From positions 243,353 to 307,352 of the forward strand of contig JBFWVR010000006.1 in the NCBI GenBank assembly GCA_050246635.1: a stretch of DNA of 64,000 nt, in the 5' to 3' direction. Under the pieces are notes generated by a model that had not been told where the DNA came from, did not search any database, and was given only the letters and a program-made list of their open reading frames with translations. The DNA is from JBFWVR01 sp050246635. GTDB taxonomy: Bacteria; Acidobacteriota; Vicinamibacteria; Vicinamibacterales; UBA2999. This document shows, one piece after another, positions 39,650 to 49,954 of the stretch (its first letter is position 1; every line of letters begins with the position of its first letter). Both the position numbers and the translations under genes were made by a program.

Positions 39650-40365
39650 GTGTCCTCGCGGAAGCTTCTCGGTCTTCTCCTCACGCTGGGCCTGACGGCG
39701 GGCTGTGGCGGCAGCGAGCCTGCGGGCCCGCCGGCGACGGCGGCACCGCCCGCCGCGCCCGCCGCCGCCGCGGACGCCCGCGCCGAGACGCCGTCCACCC
39801 GCCCACGCATCGTCTTCCTCGGCGACAGCCTGACAGCGGGGCTCGGCCTGCCCGTCTCGGAGAGCTACCCGTCGCTGATCCAGGGCAGGCTCGACGCCGC
39901 CGGATACGAGTACGAGGTCGTCAACGCCGGCGTCTCGGGTGACACGTCGGCGGGTGGGCTGCGACGGCTCGACTGGGTGCTCGAGGGGCCGGTCGAGGTG
40001 CTCGTTGTCGCCCTCGGCGGCAACGACGGCCTCCGCGGCCTGAGCCCCGACGATCTGCGGGCGAACCTCACCACCATCATCGAGCGGGCCAGGGCTCGGG
40101 ACATCCGGGTGGTGCTGGCCGGCATGGAAGCCCCGCCGAACTTCGGCGCGGACTACACCGCGCGCTTTCGTGAGGTCTACCGGGACCTGGCCCGTGAGTA
40201 CGACCTGATCTTCGTGCCCTTCCTCCTGCAGGGCGTCGCCGGCGATGCGGCCCTCAACCAGGGGGACGGCATCCACCCCAACACCCGCGGCGCGGAGGTG
40301 GTGGCCGACACCATCTGGCAGGCCCTCGAGCCCGCGCTGTCCCGGCCCACGGAGCCCGCCACCCG

Positions 40366-40369
<4 letters not shown>
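39650..40369 (+). CDS. tesA: GDSL/SGNH-family lipoprotein esterase, TesA-like
   Basis: The 239-residue product starts at GTG 39650 and has a lipoprotein signal ending Leu-Thr-Ala-Gly-Cys. After a Pro/Ala-rich linker comes the SGNH hydrolase: Phe-Leu-Gly-Asp-Ser-Leu-Thr-Ala-Gly-Leu-Gly (nucleophile Ser), Asn-Ala-Gly-Val-Ser-Gly-Asp, Gly-Gly-Asn-Asp-Gly and Asp-Gly-Ile-His-Pro-Asn. This matches TesA, arylesterase and lysophospholipase L1-like enzymes. In E. coli tesA lies next to ybbA and ybbP; the same order here supports the assignment. It overlaps the next gene by 4 bp. Confidence 0.92.
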
Positions 40370-41069
<700 letters not shown>

Positions 41070-41073
<4 letters not shown>

Positions 41074-43607
41074 CCTTCGTCGCGGCGATGGCGGTCCGCG
41101 AGATGCGGGCGTCGTGGCGCCGGCTGCTGTTCTTCTTCATCTGCATCTCCATCGGCGTCGGCGCCATCGTCGCGCTCCGCTCCGTGATCCAGAGCGTGCG
41201 GCAGGTGTTCGCCGGCGAGGCACGGGCCCTGATCGGCGCCGACGCGCTGATCTCGAGCAACCGCGCGTTGCCCGACGACCTGATCGCCACCATCAACCAG
41301 CGCCTCGCGACCGCCGGCGCCACGAGCCTCGAGGCGATCGAGATCGCGACCATGGCCCGCGCCGAGGCGCGGCCCAACGGCACCACCCGCATGGTGGAGC
41401 TGAAGGGCATCGAGTCCGGCTACCCGTACTACGGCGCGCTGGAGCTCGCGGGCGGACAGCCGTACAGCCACACGCTGCTCGAGGGCGGCGGGGCGGTGGT
41501 GCGGCCCGAGCTCCTGGCGCAGCTCGGCGTGCAGGTCGGCGATCGGCTGCTCATCGGCGAACGGCAGTTCGAGATTCGCGGCGTCGTCGAGCGGGAGCCG
41601 GGTCGCCGGATCGGCGCCTTCAGCCTGGGCCCACGCGTCTTCGTCGACCTCGCCGACCTGCGACAGACAGGGCTGCTCGCGTTCGGCAGCCGGGCCTCGT
41701 ACCAGCGGCTGGTGCAGGTGCCGGAACCGGCGCTCGACGCGCTCGTCACGACGCTCCGTGCCGACTTCGCGAACCAGTACGCGCGCGTCCGGTCGTACAA
41801 GGCGACCGAGGACGACGTGGGCGAGGACTTCGGGCGGGCGGAGAACTACCTGAGCCTGGTCGGCCTCGTGATCGTGATCCTCGGCGGCATCGGCGTGTCG
41901 AGCGTCACGCGCGTGTTCGTGCAGCAGAAGCTGAAGAGCATTGCCGTGCTCAAGTGCCTCGGCGCCCGGTCGTCGCAGCTGCTGGCGATCTACATGACGC
42001 AGATCCTCGTGCTGGGCCTGGCAGGCAGCCTGCTTGGCGTGGTGCTGGCGGGCCTCGCGATTGCCGCCGTGCCGGCCACGCTGGCCGCCGCGGCGACGCC
42101 GGGCATCGAGGTGCACTACGGCCTCACCACCGCGGCGGTCGCGCAGGGGCTTGGCATCGGGCTGCTCGTCTCGGTCCTCTTCTCGCTGGTCCCGCTCCTC
42201 GACGTGCGCCACGTCAAGCCGTCGCTCCTGCTGCGGGACGAGCCGCGCTCCGGCCGTGCCGACCCGCTGCAGATCGTGGTGATCGGGCTCGTGGTCGCGG
42301 GCCTGGTGGCCCTGACCGTGTGGCAGGCCGGCTCCGTGCGCGTGGGCGCGATCGTCGCCGGCGGGTTCGCGGTGACCGCGCTCGTCCTGCACCTCGCTGG
42401 CATGGCGCTGGTACGGGCGATCACCCCGCTGGCCTCGGCGGGTTCGTTCCCGCTGAGGCACGCGGTGCGGCAGATCAGCCGCCCCGGGAGCCAGGCCCGG
42501 ATTGTGCTGCTGGCCGTGGGCCTCGGCAGCTTCTTCATCATCGGCGTGCGGGCGCTGCAGCAGAACCTGATCAGCGAGTTCACGCTCGAGTTCTCGGCCG
42601 ACGCGCCGGACCTGTTCCTGATCGACATCCAGCGCGACCAGGTCGAGGGCGTGCGCGCGCTCCTCGACGGCCGGCAGGCGGAGGGCGCGCCGGCTGCGCG
42701 CCTGATTCCAGTGCTGCGGGCGCGGGTCACCGGCGTCGAGGGCCGCGACATCTCGCTGGAGAACTACGAGGACGTGCGCGGCCGCGGTTCGCTGGCGCGC
42801 GAGTACACGGTCACCTACCGCCCGGCCCTGGAGCGCAACGAGACCGTCGTCGCCGGCACGTTCTGGGACGACACGCCGTCGGCAACGGGTGAGGTGTCGA
42901 TCGAGGAGAGCATCCAGGACCGGTTCGGCATCCAGGTCGGCGACACCATGCGCTTCGACGTCCTGGGCCGCGCGGTGCAGGCGCGGGTCACGAGCGTGCG
43001 CCATGTGGACTGGTCCGACGGGCGTGCCGGTGGCTTCATGTTCGTCTTCCGACCGGGGATCTTCGACGACGCGCCGCATGGCTACATCGCGTTCCTGCGC
43101 GGACCCTCCGCGGTGGCCGATCGCTCCGCGCTCCAGAGCGGGCTCGTGTCGCGTTACCCCAACGTGACGGTCATCGACGGGCGGGAGATGCTCGAGACGA
43201 TCCGGACGGTCGTCGACAACGTCACGCTGGCGGTCACGGTCGTCGGCACCCTGGTGCTGCTGAGCGGGCTCCTGATCCTCGTCGGGGCCGTCGCCATGAC
43301 GAAGTTCCGCCGGGTGTACGAGGCGGCCATCCTCAAGACGCTCGGGGCCACGCGGGGGATCATCGCGGCCATCCTCGTCCTGGAGTACGGCGTGCTGGGG
43401 GCGCTGGCGGGCCTGGTCGGCGCCATCGGCGCGATGGGCCTGACATGGGCGATCAGCCGCTTCGCCCTCGACATCCCGTGGCGGCCCTTGCCAGGCCTGT
43501 CGCTGGCCGCGGTGCTGCTCACGTCGCTCATCGTCGCCGTGGTGGGCGTGGCGGCGTCGTGGGAAGTGCTGGGTCGCAAGCCGCTCGCGACCCTCCGCGC
43601 GGAGTAG
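41070..43607 (+). CDS. ybbP: FtsX-like ABC permease, YbbP-like
   Basis: This 845-residue protein starts at GTG 41070. An N-terminal membrane helix precedes a large extracytoplasmic domain, followed by three helices (about 265-390, FtsX fold), a central hydrophobic pair, a second extracytoplasmic part and a final FtsX domain near 710-840 with Arg-Arg-Val-Tyr-Glu-Ala-Ala-Ile-Leu-Lys-Thr-Leu-Gly-Ala. The duplicated FtsX layout matches YbbP. With YbbA and TesA it probably acts on lipids or lipoproteins at the envelope, perhaps by extraction from the inner membrane. Confidence 0.94.
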
Positions 43608-43638
43608 CGGGGCACCGGCCTGCCGCCGGGGATCGTGA

Positions 43639-43644
43639 TACGAT
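43639..43644 (+). promoter_or_regulatory. Possible extended -10 (TGATACGAT) for the DksA-like gene
   Basis: TGA followed by TACGAT at 43639-43644 fits an extended -10 element, about 50 nt before ATG 43694. The -35 is weak. Confidence 0.35.
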
Positions 43645-43693
43645 GGGGTGTTGACCTGCCTGTCAGGGGCGGGTCCCGTCGGAGTGGGAGTAG

Positions 43694-44032
43694 ATGAAGC
43701 TCGCGACCTACAAGGACGCCCTCCTGCAGAAGCGGGCGGAGCTCGTCCAGACCGCCGGCGTTCGGCCCATCCAGACGTCCATGGAACACAACAACGGGCG
43801 TCAGGGCGACATGGCCGACCAGGCCTCCGGCAACAACGAAGTCCACATCCACCTGCGTCTCAAGCAGACCGACGCGAAGATCCTGCAGGCCATCGACGAG
43901 GCCCTTGTCCGGATCGACAAGGGCACCTACGGCATCTGCCGTGACTGTGGCGAACCCATCGCCGAGGCGCGGCTGAACGCGATCCCCTGGACGCGGGTGT
44001 GCATCACCTGCAAGGAAAAGCAGAAGGCGTGA
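43694..44032 (+). CDS. TraR/DksA family zinc-finger protein
   Basis: The 112-residue protein has an N-terminal helical hairpin (about 1-75) and a C-terminal C4 zinc finger: Cys-Arg-Asp-Cys-Gly-Glu-Pro-Ile...Arg-Val-Cys-Ile-Thr-Cys. This is the short TraR/DksA form, which binds RNA polymerase through its secondary channel. It overlaps the ferritin-like gene by 4 bp, which suggests they function in the same condition. Confidence 0.9.
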   Translation: MKLATYKDALLQKRAELVQTAGVRPIQTSMEHNNGRQGDMADQASGNNEVHIHLRLKQTDAKILQAIDEALVRIDKGTYGICRDCGEPIAEARLNAIPWTRVCITCKEKQKA

Positions 44033-44520
44033 CTCCGAACGAACTGCAGCAGCTACTCCGGGACTTCTATACCGAGCGGCTCGCCCTCCTGCAGCGGCAC
44101 GAGGCCTCCGCCACCTTCGTCTCGGACTACGACATCAACAACGCGTACCAGTACGTGCTGAACCGCGAGGAGGCCCACGTGAGCTGGGTGGGCCACGCCT
44201 TACTCGACGTCGGCGCGGAGATTCCGGCCGATCCGCCGGCGCCGACCGTGAAGCCGTCGGCGAAGGGCGCGGCGGGCATGTCGGAGGTCGCGGCCGAGGA
44301 CGCGCGGCTGCAGGGGGCCTTCGTGGAGAAGTGGAGCCCGCGCCTTGCGCAGATGACCCACGCCCGGCACCGCAACATGCTGAAGGTGGTGCTCGGCGAG
44401 ATGCTCGAGCAGAAGCGGATCTTCGAGCAGGCCGCAGCGGGCCGCACCGACCTGATCGGCACGCCGCTCCCCGGCACCGAGCGCCGTGGCGTCGTGCTCG
44501 GCGCGCGCTGGCTCGAGTAA
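44029..44520 (+). CDS. Ferritin-like domain protein
   Basis: Starting at GTG 44029 (GTGA overlap), the 163-residue protein has helices with Tyr-Val-Leu-Asn-Arg-Glu-Glu-Ala-His-Val-Ser-Trp near residue 45 and His-Arg-Asn-Met-Leu-Lys-Val-Val-Leu-Gly-Glu-Met-Leu-Glu-Gln near 120. Glu and His residues spaced as in di-iron four-helix bundles are present in the first pair; the second pair is less clear, so iron binding is likely but unproven. The family is otherwise unrecognised. Confidence 0.65.
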   Translation: MTPNELQQLLRDFYTERLALLQRHEASATFVSDYDINNAYQYVLNREEAHVSWVGHALLDVGAEIPADPPAPTVKPSAKGAAGMSEVAAEDARLQGAFVEKWSPRLAQMTHARHRNMLKVVLGEMLEQKRIFEQAAAGRTDLIGTPLPGTERRGVVLGARWLE

Positions 44521-44524
44521 GGAC

Positions 44525-44989
44525 ATGCCCCGTGTCGCGGTCGCCCTGGGCAGCAACCTGGGGGACCGCGAGGCCCACCTCGCGGCCGCCGTCCGGCGGC
44601 TGGCCTCGTGCCTGGCCGACATCCGCCAGTCACGCTGGCACGACACCACGCCCGTGGGCACCTCGCCCGGCGATCCGCGGTACCTGAACGGCGCCATCAC
44701 CGGCGTCACCCCCCTCCGCCCGCTGGCGCTGCTCGACGCGCTCCTGGCCATCGAGCGCGAGGCCGGCCGGCAGCGGCCCTACACGAACGCGCCGCGCACC
44801 CTTGACCTGGATCTCATCCTGTACGACGGGCTCGTGCTCGACGAGCCTGGCCTGACCGTGCCACACCCGCGCTTTCGCGACCGCCGGTTCGTGCTCGCGC
44901 CGCTTGCGGAGATCGCGGCGGACTGGGTGGACCCGGTGACGCGCCGGACCGTGGCGGAGTTGCTGGCCGCGCTGCCACCGGAAGCCTAG
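44525..44989 (+). CDS. folK: 2-amino-4-hydroxy-6-hydroxymethyldihydropteridine pyrophosphokinase
   Basis: The 154-residue enzyme starts at ATG 44525, 4 bp after the ferritin-like stop. HPPK motifs: Ala-Leu-Gly-Ser-Asn-Leu-Gly-Asp (residues 7-14), Gly-Arg-Gln-Arg-Pro near 80, Arg-Thr-Leu-Asp-Leu-Asp-Leu-Ile near 91-98 (Mg-binding Asp pair) and Pro-His-Pro-Arg. It transfers pyrophosphate from ATP to the pterin in folate synthesis. The stop TAG sits at the left edge of a MITE-like inverted repeat. Confidence 0.95.
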   Translation: MPRVAVALGSNLGDREAHLAAAVRRLASCLADIRQSRWHDTTPVGTSPGDPRYLNGAITGVTPLRPLALLDALLAIEREAGRQRPYTNAPRTLDLDLILYDGLVLDEPGLTVPHPRFRDRRFVLAPLAEIAADWVDPVTRRTVAELLAALPPEA

Positions 44990-45148
44990 AACCCATCTCA
45001 TGAATGTGGCCGGCATTCGGCCCGCGATGCCTCCCGCCTGGCGGCGTGGCTCCTCCCTCTAGTACTCCCGGTCTTCTCGGTTGTCGCGCCTGGCCAGACG
45101 GGCGCCTCGCCGCCCTCGGTGCGACGCCCCCATCTTGAGATGGGTTCT
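44988..45148. mobile_element. MITE-like element with 13-bp terminal inverted repeats
   Basis: AGAACCCATCTCA (44988-45000) and TGAGATGGGTTCT (45136-45148) are perfect 13-bp inverted repeats enclosing 135 bp without an open frame. No certain target duplication is seen. Length (161 bp) and structure fit a non-autonomous miniature transposon. The left repeat overlaps the last two bases of the folK stop codon. Confidence 0.6.
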
Positions 45149-45295
45149 GGTCGGGCGGCGCCGTGAGGGGCCGCCGCGTCCCATCACGGACTGCGCCACG
45201 CGTGAGGTGGGTAGAAGGCTGGACTGGCCGTACAAACGAACGGGCGGCGCGTGAGCGCCGCCCGTGGGACTCCGTGAGGACTGTGGCCCGTCGGA
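44990..45295. other. Non-coding spacer with MITE-like element and terminator
   Basis: No gene is seen in 306 bp between convergent folK and the RND gene. The left half is the MITE-like element; the right half carries a strong hairpin at 45240-45265. Confidence 0.8.
45240..45265 (-). terminator. Terminator of the RND efflux operon
   Basis: ACGGGCGGCGC (45240-45250) and GCGCCGCCCGT (45255-45265) form a perfect 11-bp stem with a GTGA loop, 30 bp beyond the RND stop codon. Confidence 0.8.
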
Positions 45296-48200
45296 TCAGG
45301 CGTGCGACTGCGTCCGCCGGAAGATGCCGCGCCAGCCTTCCTCGAACAGCGTGTAGACGGCCGGGACGAACACGAGCGTCACCAGCGTCGACGTCAGCAG
45401 GCCGCCGATCACCACGCGGGCGAGGGGCGCCTGCAGCTCCGAGCCCTCGCCGATCCCGAGAGCCATCGGCACCAGGCCGAGCACCGTGGTCAGCGTCGTC
45501 ATGAGGATCGGGCGGAGCCGGTTGCGGCCGGCAAGCTCGACGGCCTGCCGCAGGGGCATGTTGTCGCGCCGGCGCAGCGTGTTCGTGTAGTCCACCAGCA
45601 GGATCGCGTTGCTGACGACAATGCCCGCCAGCATGATGACGCCGATGTAGGCCTGCATGCTGAAGGCGGTGCCGGTCAGGAGCAGGGCGCCGACCACGCC
45701 GATCGCGGCCATCGGCACCGAGAACATGATGATGAACGGGTCGCGCAGCGACTCGTACTGTGAGGCCATCACGGTGTAGACGAGCACGATGGCGAGGACC
45801 AGCACGAGCTGGAGCTCCCGGAACGAGCGGTTCTGCTCCTCGACCTCGTTGCCGAACCCGACCTGGAACCCCTGCGGGATGTTCAGGGCGCCCAGCCGGT
45901 CCTGCACCGCCTGGACCGCCGTGCTGAGGGTCGTCTCGACCTCGGCGTCCACACGCTGGATGCGCTCCTGGTTCTTCCGGTCGATCTGCACCGGCCCAAG
46001 CTCGCGGTCGGTGACCATCACGTTCTTGGCAGGCAGCACCTGGCCGCCAGGCGTGCTGAGCAGCACGTCGCCCACCGAGGCAAGCTCGCCGCGGTCTTCC
46101 TCGCGGAGGCGCACGATGATCGGGTACTCGTTGCCGTCCTCACGGTACATCGCGGCCTGGGTGCCGGCGACGTTGGTCCGGATCGTGTTGGCGACACCGG
46201 TCACCGTGAGGCCCAGAAGCGCGGCCTTGTCGCGGTCGACGCGCACCGCAATCTCCGGACGGCCTTCCTCGCGGCTCAGGCGCGAGTCGGCAATGCCGGG
46301 TGTGGCGTCCATCAGGGTCTTCAGGTCCTGCGCGAGCTGCTTCGACTCGGCCAGGTCGTGACCGCGGACCTCGACCGAGAAGCGGCTGCCGCCGTTGTTG
46401 CCGCCCATGCCCCGCATCATCATGCCGCCGGACGGCCGGGTCCGGACGACGACGCCGGGGAGCCCGTTGAGCTCGCGGCGGAGCGCCTGGGCGATGTCGT
46501 CGCTCGAGCGCTGCCGCTCGTCCTTCGGCACGAGGCGGACGTCGATGTTGCCGCGGTGGGTGGACGAGTTGCCGAACCCGCCGCCACCCGCCTGGGTGAT
46601 GAGCATCGTGGCCTCGGGCACGCTGGCGCGGATCTCGTTCTCGAGGCGCGTCAGCACGGCCTCGGTCACCTCGATGCGGGTGCCGACGGCGAGCTCGGCG
46701 TCCACGCGGACCTGGCCTTCGTCGGTGGTGGGCTGGAACTCGAAGCCGACCCGCGGGAGCAGGAGCAGTGCGGCGACGAAGAGCGTGCCGCCCGTGGCGA
46801 ACACGGTCGGGCGGTGGTGCAGCGCGAGGTGGAGGAGGGACTGGTAGCGGGCGTCGAGCCAGGCGAGTCCGCGTTCGCTGACGCCGTAGAGGGCCCCGAG
46901 CGGGCCCCGGCGCTCCTCGGCCGGCCGCTCGAGCTGGAGCAGCCGCGAGCACAGCACCGGCACGATCGTCACCGCGACGAAGAGCGACATCACCAGCGAG
47001 AAGACCACCACGGCGGCGAGCTGGCCGAACATGATGCTCGAGATGCCGCTCAGGAAGAACATCGGCACGAACACCGCGACGTGCGTCAGCGCCGAGGCCA
47101 GGATGGCCGACCAGACCTCCTCGCTGCCCTCGAGGGCGGCCGTCATCCGGTCCTTGCCCATCTCGAGGTGGCGGTACGTGTTCTCGAGCACCACGATGGA
47201 GGCGTCGACGATCATGCCGACCCCGAGCGCGAGGCCGCCGAAGGTCAGCGTGTTGAGCGTGTACCCCCCGAAGTAGAGCAGGGCGAAGGTGCCGATGATC
47301 GAGATCGGGATCGAGGCGCAGATGATCAGCGTCGACCGGATGTTCCGCAGGAACGCGAAGATCACCAGGATGACGAGGCCGGCGCCGAAGAGCGCGGCCT
47401 CCCGCACGGCGGCAATCGACTGCGAGATGAACTCCGACTGGTCGTCGAGCACCGTCAGCTTGACGCCGGGCACCTCGATGTTGATGCGCTCGATCTCCTT
47501 GCGCACGGCGTCGGCCACCTGGATGGTGTTGGTGCCCGACTGCTTCGTGACGCGCATCTGCACGCCGGGGCGGCCGTTGATCCGGGTGATCGACCGGCGG
47601 TCCTCGGTGCCGTCACGGACGTCGGCGATGTCGCGGAGGTAGACCGGCACTCCGGCACGCGTCATGACCACGAGGTCACGGATCTCGTCGAGATTCGTGA
47701 ACTGGCCGGGGCTGCGCAGCAGGAAGGTGCGGGTCGACTCGTCGATCTCGCCGAGCGGGATGTTCTGGTTCTCGGTGCGGAGCATCTGGACGACCCGGTC
47801 CACCGAGAGGTTCAGGGCCGTGATCTTCTCGCGCGAGAGGTCCACGCGCACCTGCCGGCGCAGGCCGCCGCTGATCGTCACCGACGCGACACCGGCGGCG
47901 CGCTCCATGCGCGGCGAGAGGTCGTGCTCGGCGAGCTCACGCAGCGCGACGACGTCGTAGTCACCCTCGACGCCCACCGTCATGATCGGCATGGCGTTCG
48001 AGTCGAACTTGAAGATCGTCGGCGCGTCGGCGTCCTCGGGCAGGCGGCCGCGGATGCGGTCGACGCGCGTGCGCACCTCGTCGGCGGCCTCGTTCAGGTC
48101 GGTGCCCCACAGGAAGTTCAGCCGCACCACGCTCGACCCCTCCGACGAGGAGGAGTTGATCTGGTCGAGGCCCGCGACCGCGCTCACGGCCTGCTCGATG

Positions 48201-48397
48201 GGGCGCGTGACGAGCTCCTCCATCTCGAGGGGCCCGACCCCGCTGTAGTTCACGCGGACCGTGAGGCTGGGGTACTCGATGTCCGGCATCAGGTCGACCG
48301 GCAGCCGGGTCAGCGAGATCGCGCCCAGCAGCACGACGACGAAGCTGATCATGAACATCGTCACCGGGCGGTGAATGGCTATCCGCGGAATGCTCAT
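45296..48397 (-). CDS. RND family efflux permease (AcrB/MdtB-like inner-membrane pump)
   Basis: ATG 48397 gives 1033 residues. The N terminus Ile-Pro-Arg-Ile-Ala-Ile-His-Arg-Pro-Val begins the first helix. The usual twelve membrane segments and two large periplasmic loops are seen; Gly-Gly-Leu-Ala-Leu-Gly-Val-Gly-Met-Ile-Val-Asp-Ala-Ser-Ile-Val-Val-Leu-Glu in segment 4 carries the proton-relay Asp. Gly-rich insert Met-Met-Arg-Gly-Met-Gly-Gly-Asn-Asn-Gly-Gly lies in the second loop. It pumps substrates (drugs, lipids or metals) with the adaptor and outer-membrane genes directly upstream. Confidence 0.96.
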   Translation of the reverse strand: MSIPRIAIHRPVTMFMISFVVVLLGAISLTRLPVDLMPDIEYPSLTVRVNYSGVGPLEMEELVTRPIEQAVSAVAGLDQINSSSSEGSSVVRLNFLWGTDLNEAADEVRTRVDRIRGRLPEDADAPTIFKFDSNAMPIMTVGVEGDYDVVALRELAEHDLSPRMERAAGVASVTISGGLRRQVRVDLSREKITALNLSVDRVVQMLRTENQNIPLGEIDESTRTFLLRSPGQFTNLDEIRDLVVMTRAGVPVYLRDIADVRDGTEDRRSITRINGRPGVQMRVTKQSGTNTIQVADAVRKEIERINIEVPGVKLTVLDDQSEFISQSIAAVREAALFGAGLVILVIFAFLRNIRSTLIICASIPISIIGTFALLYFGGYTLNTLTFGGLALGVGMIVDASIVVLENTYRHLEMGKDRMTAALEGSEEVWSAILASALTHVAVFVPMFFLSGISSIMFGQLAAVVVFSLVMSLFVAVTIVPVLCSRLLQLERPAEERRGPLGALYGVSERGLAWLDARYQSLLHLALHHRPTVFATGGTLFVAALLLLPRVGFEFQPTTDEGQVRVDAELAVGTRIEVTEAVLTRLENEIRASVPEATMLITQAGGGGFGNSSTHRGNIDVRLVPKDERQRSSDDIAQALRRELNGLPGVVVRTRPSGGMMMRGMGGNNGGSRFSVEVRGHDLAESKQLAQDLKTLMDATPGIADSRLSREEGRPEIAVRVDRDKAALLGLTVTGVANTIRTNVAGTQAAMYREDGNEYPIIVRLREEDRGELASVGDVLLSTPGGQVLPAKNVMVTDRELGPVQIDRKNQERIQRVDAEVETTLSTAVQAVQDRLGALNIPQGFQVGFGNEVEEQNRSFRELQLVLVLAIVLVYTVMASQYESLRDPFIIMFSVPMAAIGVVGALLLTGTAFSMQAYIGVIMLAGIVVSNAILLVDYTNTLRRRDNMPLRQAVELAGRNRLRPILMTTLTTVLGLVPMALGIGEGSELQAPLARVVIGGLLTSTLVTLVFVPAVYTLFEEGWRGIFRRTQSHA

Positions 48398-48475
48398 CGA
48401 ACGATCCTCACTGGTGTCGCGTCCCTGCTCCCGGGGCCGGCCCTGCCGGCGCCGCACCTGTCAGCGGGCCTGTCG

Positions 48476-49819
48476 CTAGTGGCTCGGGTTCTGCGGCCGC
48501 TGGCCCTGCCCGGGGCCCTGACCGCCCTGGCGGTTGCCGCCATTCGGCCGGCGGCCCTGGCCGGGCTGGCCGCCCCCCGCGCCGGGACGGTCCGCGGCCG
48601 CGGCCGCCGCGTCGATCAGCTGATCGTCGGCGCGCAGCGAGCCGGCGCCGTCGACGACGATGCGGTCGCCCTCGGCGACGCCGTCCAGGATCTCGGCCTT
48701 GTCAGGCTCCTCGATGCCGATCTTCACCGGCACGAACACGGCCCGCTGCTCCTCGCTGGCCTTGAAGAGCCCGCGCTGGCCGTCGTAGTCGACGACCGCG
48801 GACTTCGGCACCACAAGGGTGTTCGTGTGCTCCTCGACCTGGAGCTCCACCCGCGCATACATCCCGGGCTTCAGGCGGTTGTCGCTGTTCGGGATCTCGA
48901 TCTCCATCTCCGCGGTGCGGGTGGCGGGATCGAGCACCGGCGCGACGCGCGCGATGCGGCCCTTGAACTCCTCACCGGGGTAGGCGTCGACCGCGACGAC
49001 GGCGGGGTCGCCGGCCTGCACGTAACGCAGGTCCTTCTCGACGACGTTGGCGACCAGCCGCAGCGACGAGATCTCGACGACCGAGGCGACCGGGGCGTTC
49101 TGCGAGACCCACGCGCCGGCGTCGACGTTGCGCTTGCCGACGAAGCCGTTGACCGGCGAGCGGACCTCGGTGTTGGCGAGGTTGATCCGGAGCTCCTCGA
49201 GGCGCGCCTCGGCCTGCGCGAACTGCGCGCGCGCGAGGTCGAGCTGCGCGACCGCCGCCGTGTAGCGGGCATCGGCGTCGTCCAGGCTCTGCTTCGGCAG
49301 GAGCTGGCGCTCGTAGAGGTTGCGTGACCGATCGAGGTTGGTCTCGGCGTACTTCAGGTCGGCTTCGCGCTGGCGAATCGTCGCCTGGGCCACCTGGTAC
49401 GACGCCTCCGCCTGCTTGACCTGCTCGACGATCTCGCGATCCTCGAGCTTGGCGATCAGCTGCCCGCGGCCGACCGCGTCCCCGAGCTTGACGTTCACCG
49501 ACTGGAGCCGGCCGCCCGTCTTCGGGGCCACGTCCACGGTCTGGGCGCCAATGAGGTTGCCCACGACGGTCAGCTCGGAGGAGACCGTGCCCCGCCCGAC
49601 GGTGCCGTACTGGACGGTCATCGGCGTACGGAAGCCGCCGCCGCCCCCGAAGGGCCCGAAGCCGCCGCCCCCGCCGCCGCCCGGACGACGGCCGGCGCCG
49701 CCGGGGCCCTGCTGGGCGCCGGCCGCGGCCGCGGCCTGCTCCCGCGAGAACAGGCCGAAGTAGGCGGCCGAACCGGCTGCCACCACGGTCACGATTGCGA
49801 TCATCACGACTTTGCGCAT
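48476..49819 (-). CDS. RND periplasmic adaptor (membrane fusion protein)
   Basis: The 447-residue protein has an N-terminal membrane anchor, a Gly-rich linker (about 30-75), a lipoyl-like half (Val-Asp-Val-Ala-Pro-Lys-Thr-Gly-Gly-Arg-Leu), a helical hairpin (about 135-210), the second lipoyl half (Ala-Pro-Val-Asn-Gly equivalent Arg-Ser-Pro-Val-Asn-Gly-Phe-Val-Gly) and beta-barrel parts. The C-terminal tail is Gly/Gln-rich and likely disordered. It bridges the RND pump and outer-membrane factor. Confidence 0.94.
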   Translation of the reverse strand: MRKVVMIAIVTVVAAGSAAYFGLFSREQAAAAAGAQQGPGGAGRRPGGGGGGGFGPFGGGGGFRTPMTVQYGTVGRGTVSSELTVVGNLIGAQTVDVAPKTGGRLQSVNVKLGDAVGRGQLIAKLEDREIVEQVKQAEASYQVAQATIRQREADLKYAETNLDRSRNLYERQLLPKQSLDDADARYTAAVAQLDLARAQFAQAEARLEELRINLANTEVRSPVNGFVGKRNVDAGAWVSQNAPVASVVEISSLRLVANVVEKDLRYVQAGDPAVVAVDAYPGEEFKGRIARVAPVLDPATRTAEMEIEIPNSDNRLKPGMYARVELQVEEHTNTLVVPKSAVVDYDGQRGLFKASEEQRAVFVPVKIGIEEPDKAEILDGVAEGDRIVVDGAGSLRADDQLIDAAAAAADRPGAGGGQPGQGRRPNGGNRQGGQGPGQGQRPQNPSH

Positions 49820-49954
49820 ATGAGTGCCTTCGCTGTCTCCGCCGGCCCTAGCGGCGTGTCTGCCAGAAATCAGTCCCGGCCGCCCGGTTGTCGCGGCCGA
49901 TGTCTCGCGGGGCCCCCCGGCCCCAGGCAGTCCTGAATCGGTGCACGCCGTCCA

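Noticed and set aside
44988..45148. Inverted repeat considered as a simple terminator of folK
   Set aside because: The arms are 135 bp apart and match over exactly 13 bp, which fits transposon ends better; a distinct compact terminator lies at 45240-45265.
46358..49327. A 989-codon open frame on the plus strand
   Set aside because: Antisense to the RND pump and adaptor genes, which have full conserved motifs; the plus-strand product has low-complexity Asp/Arg/His composition.
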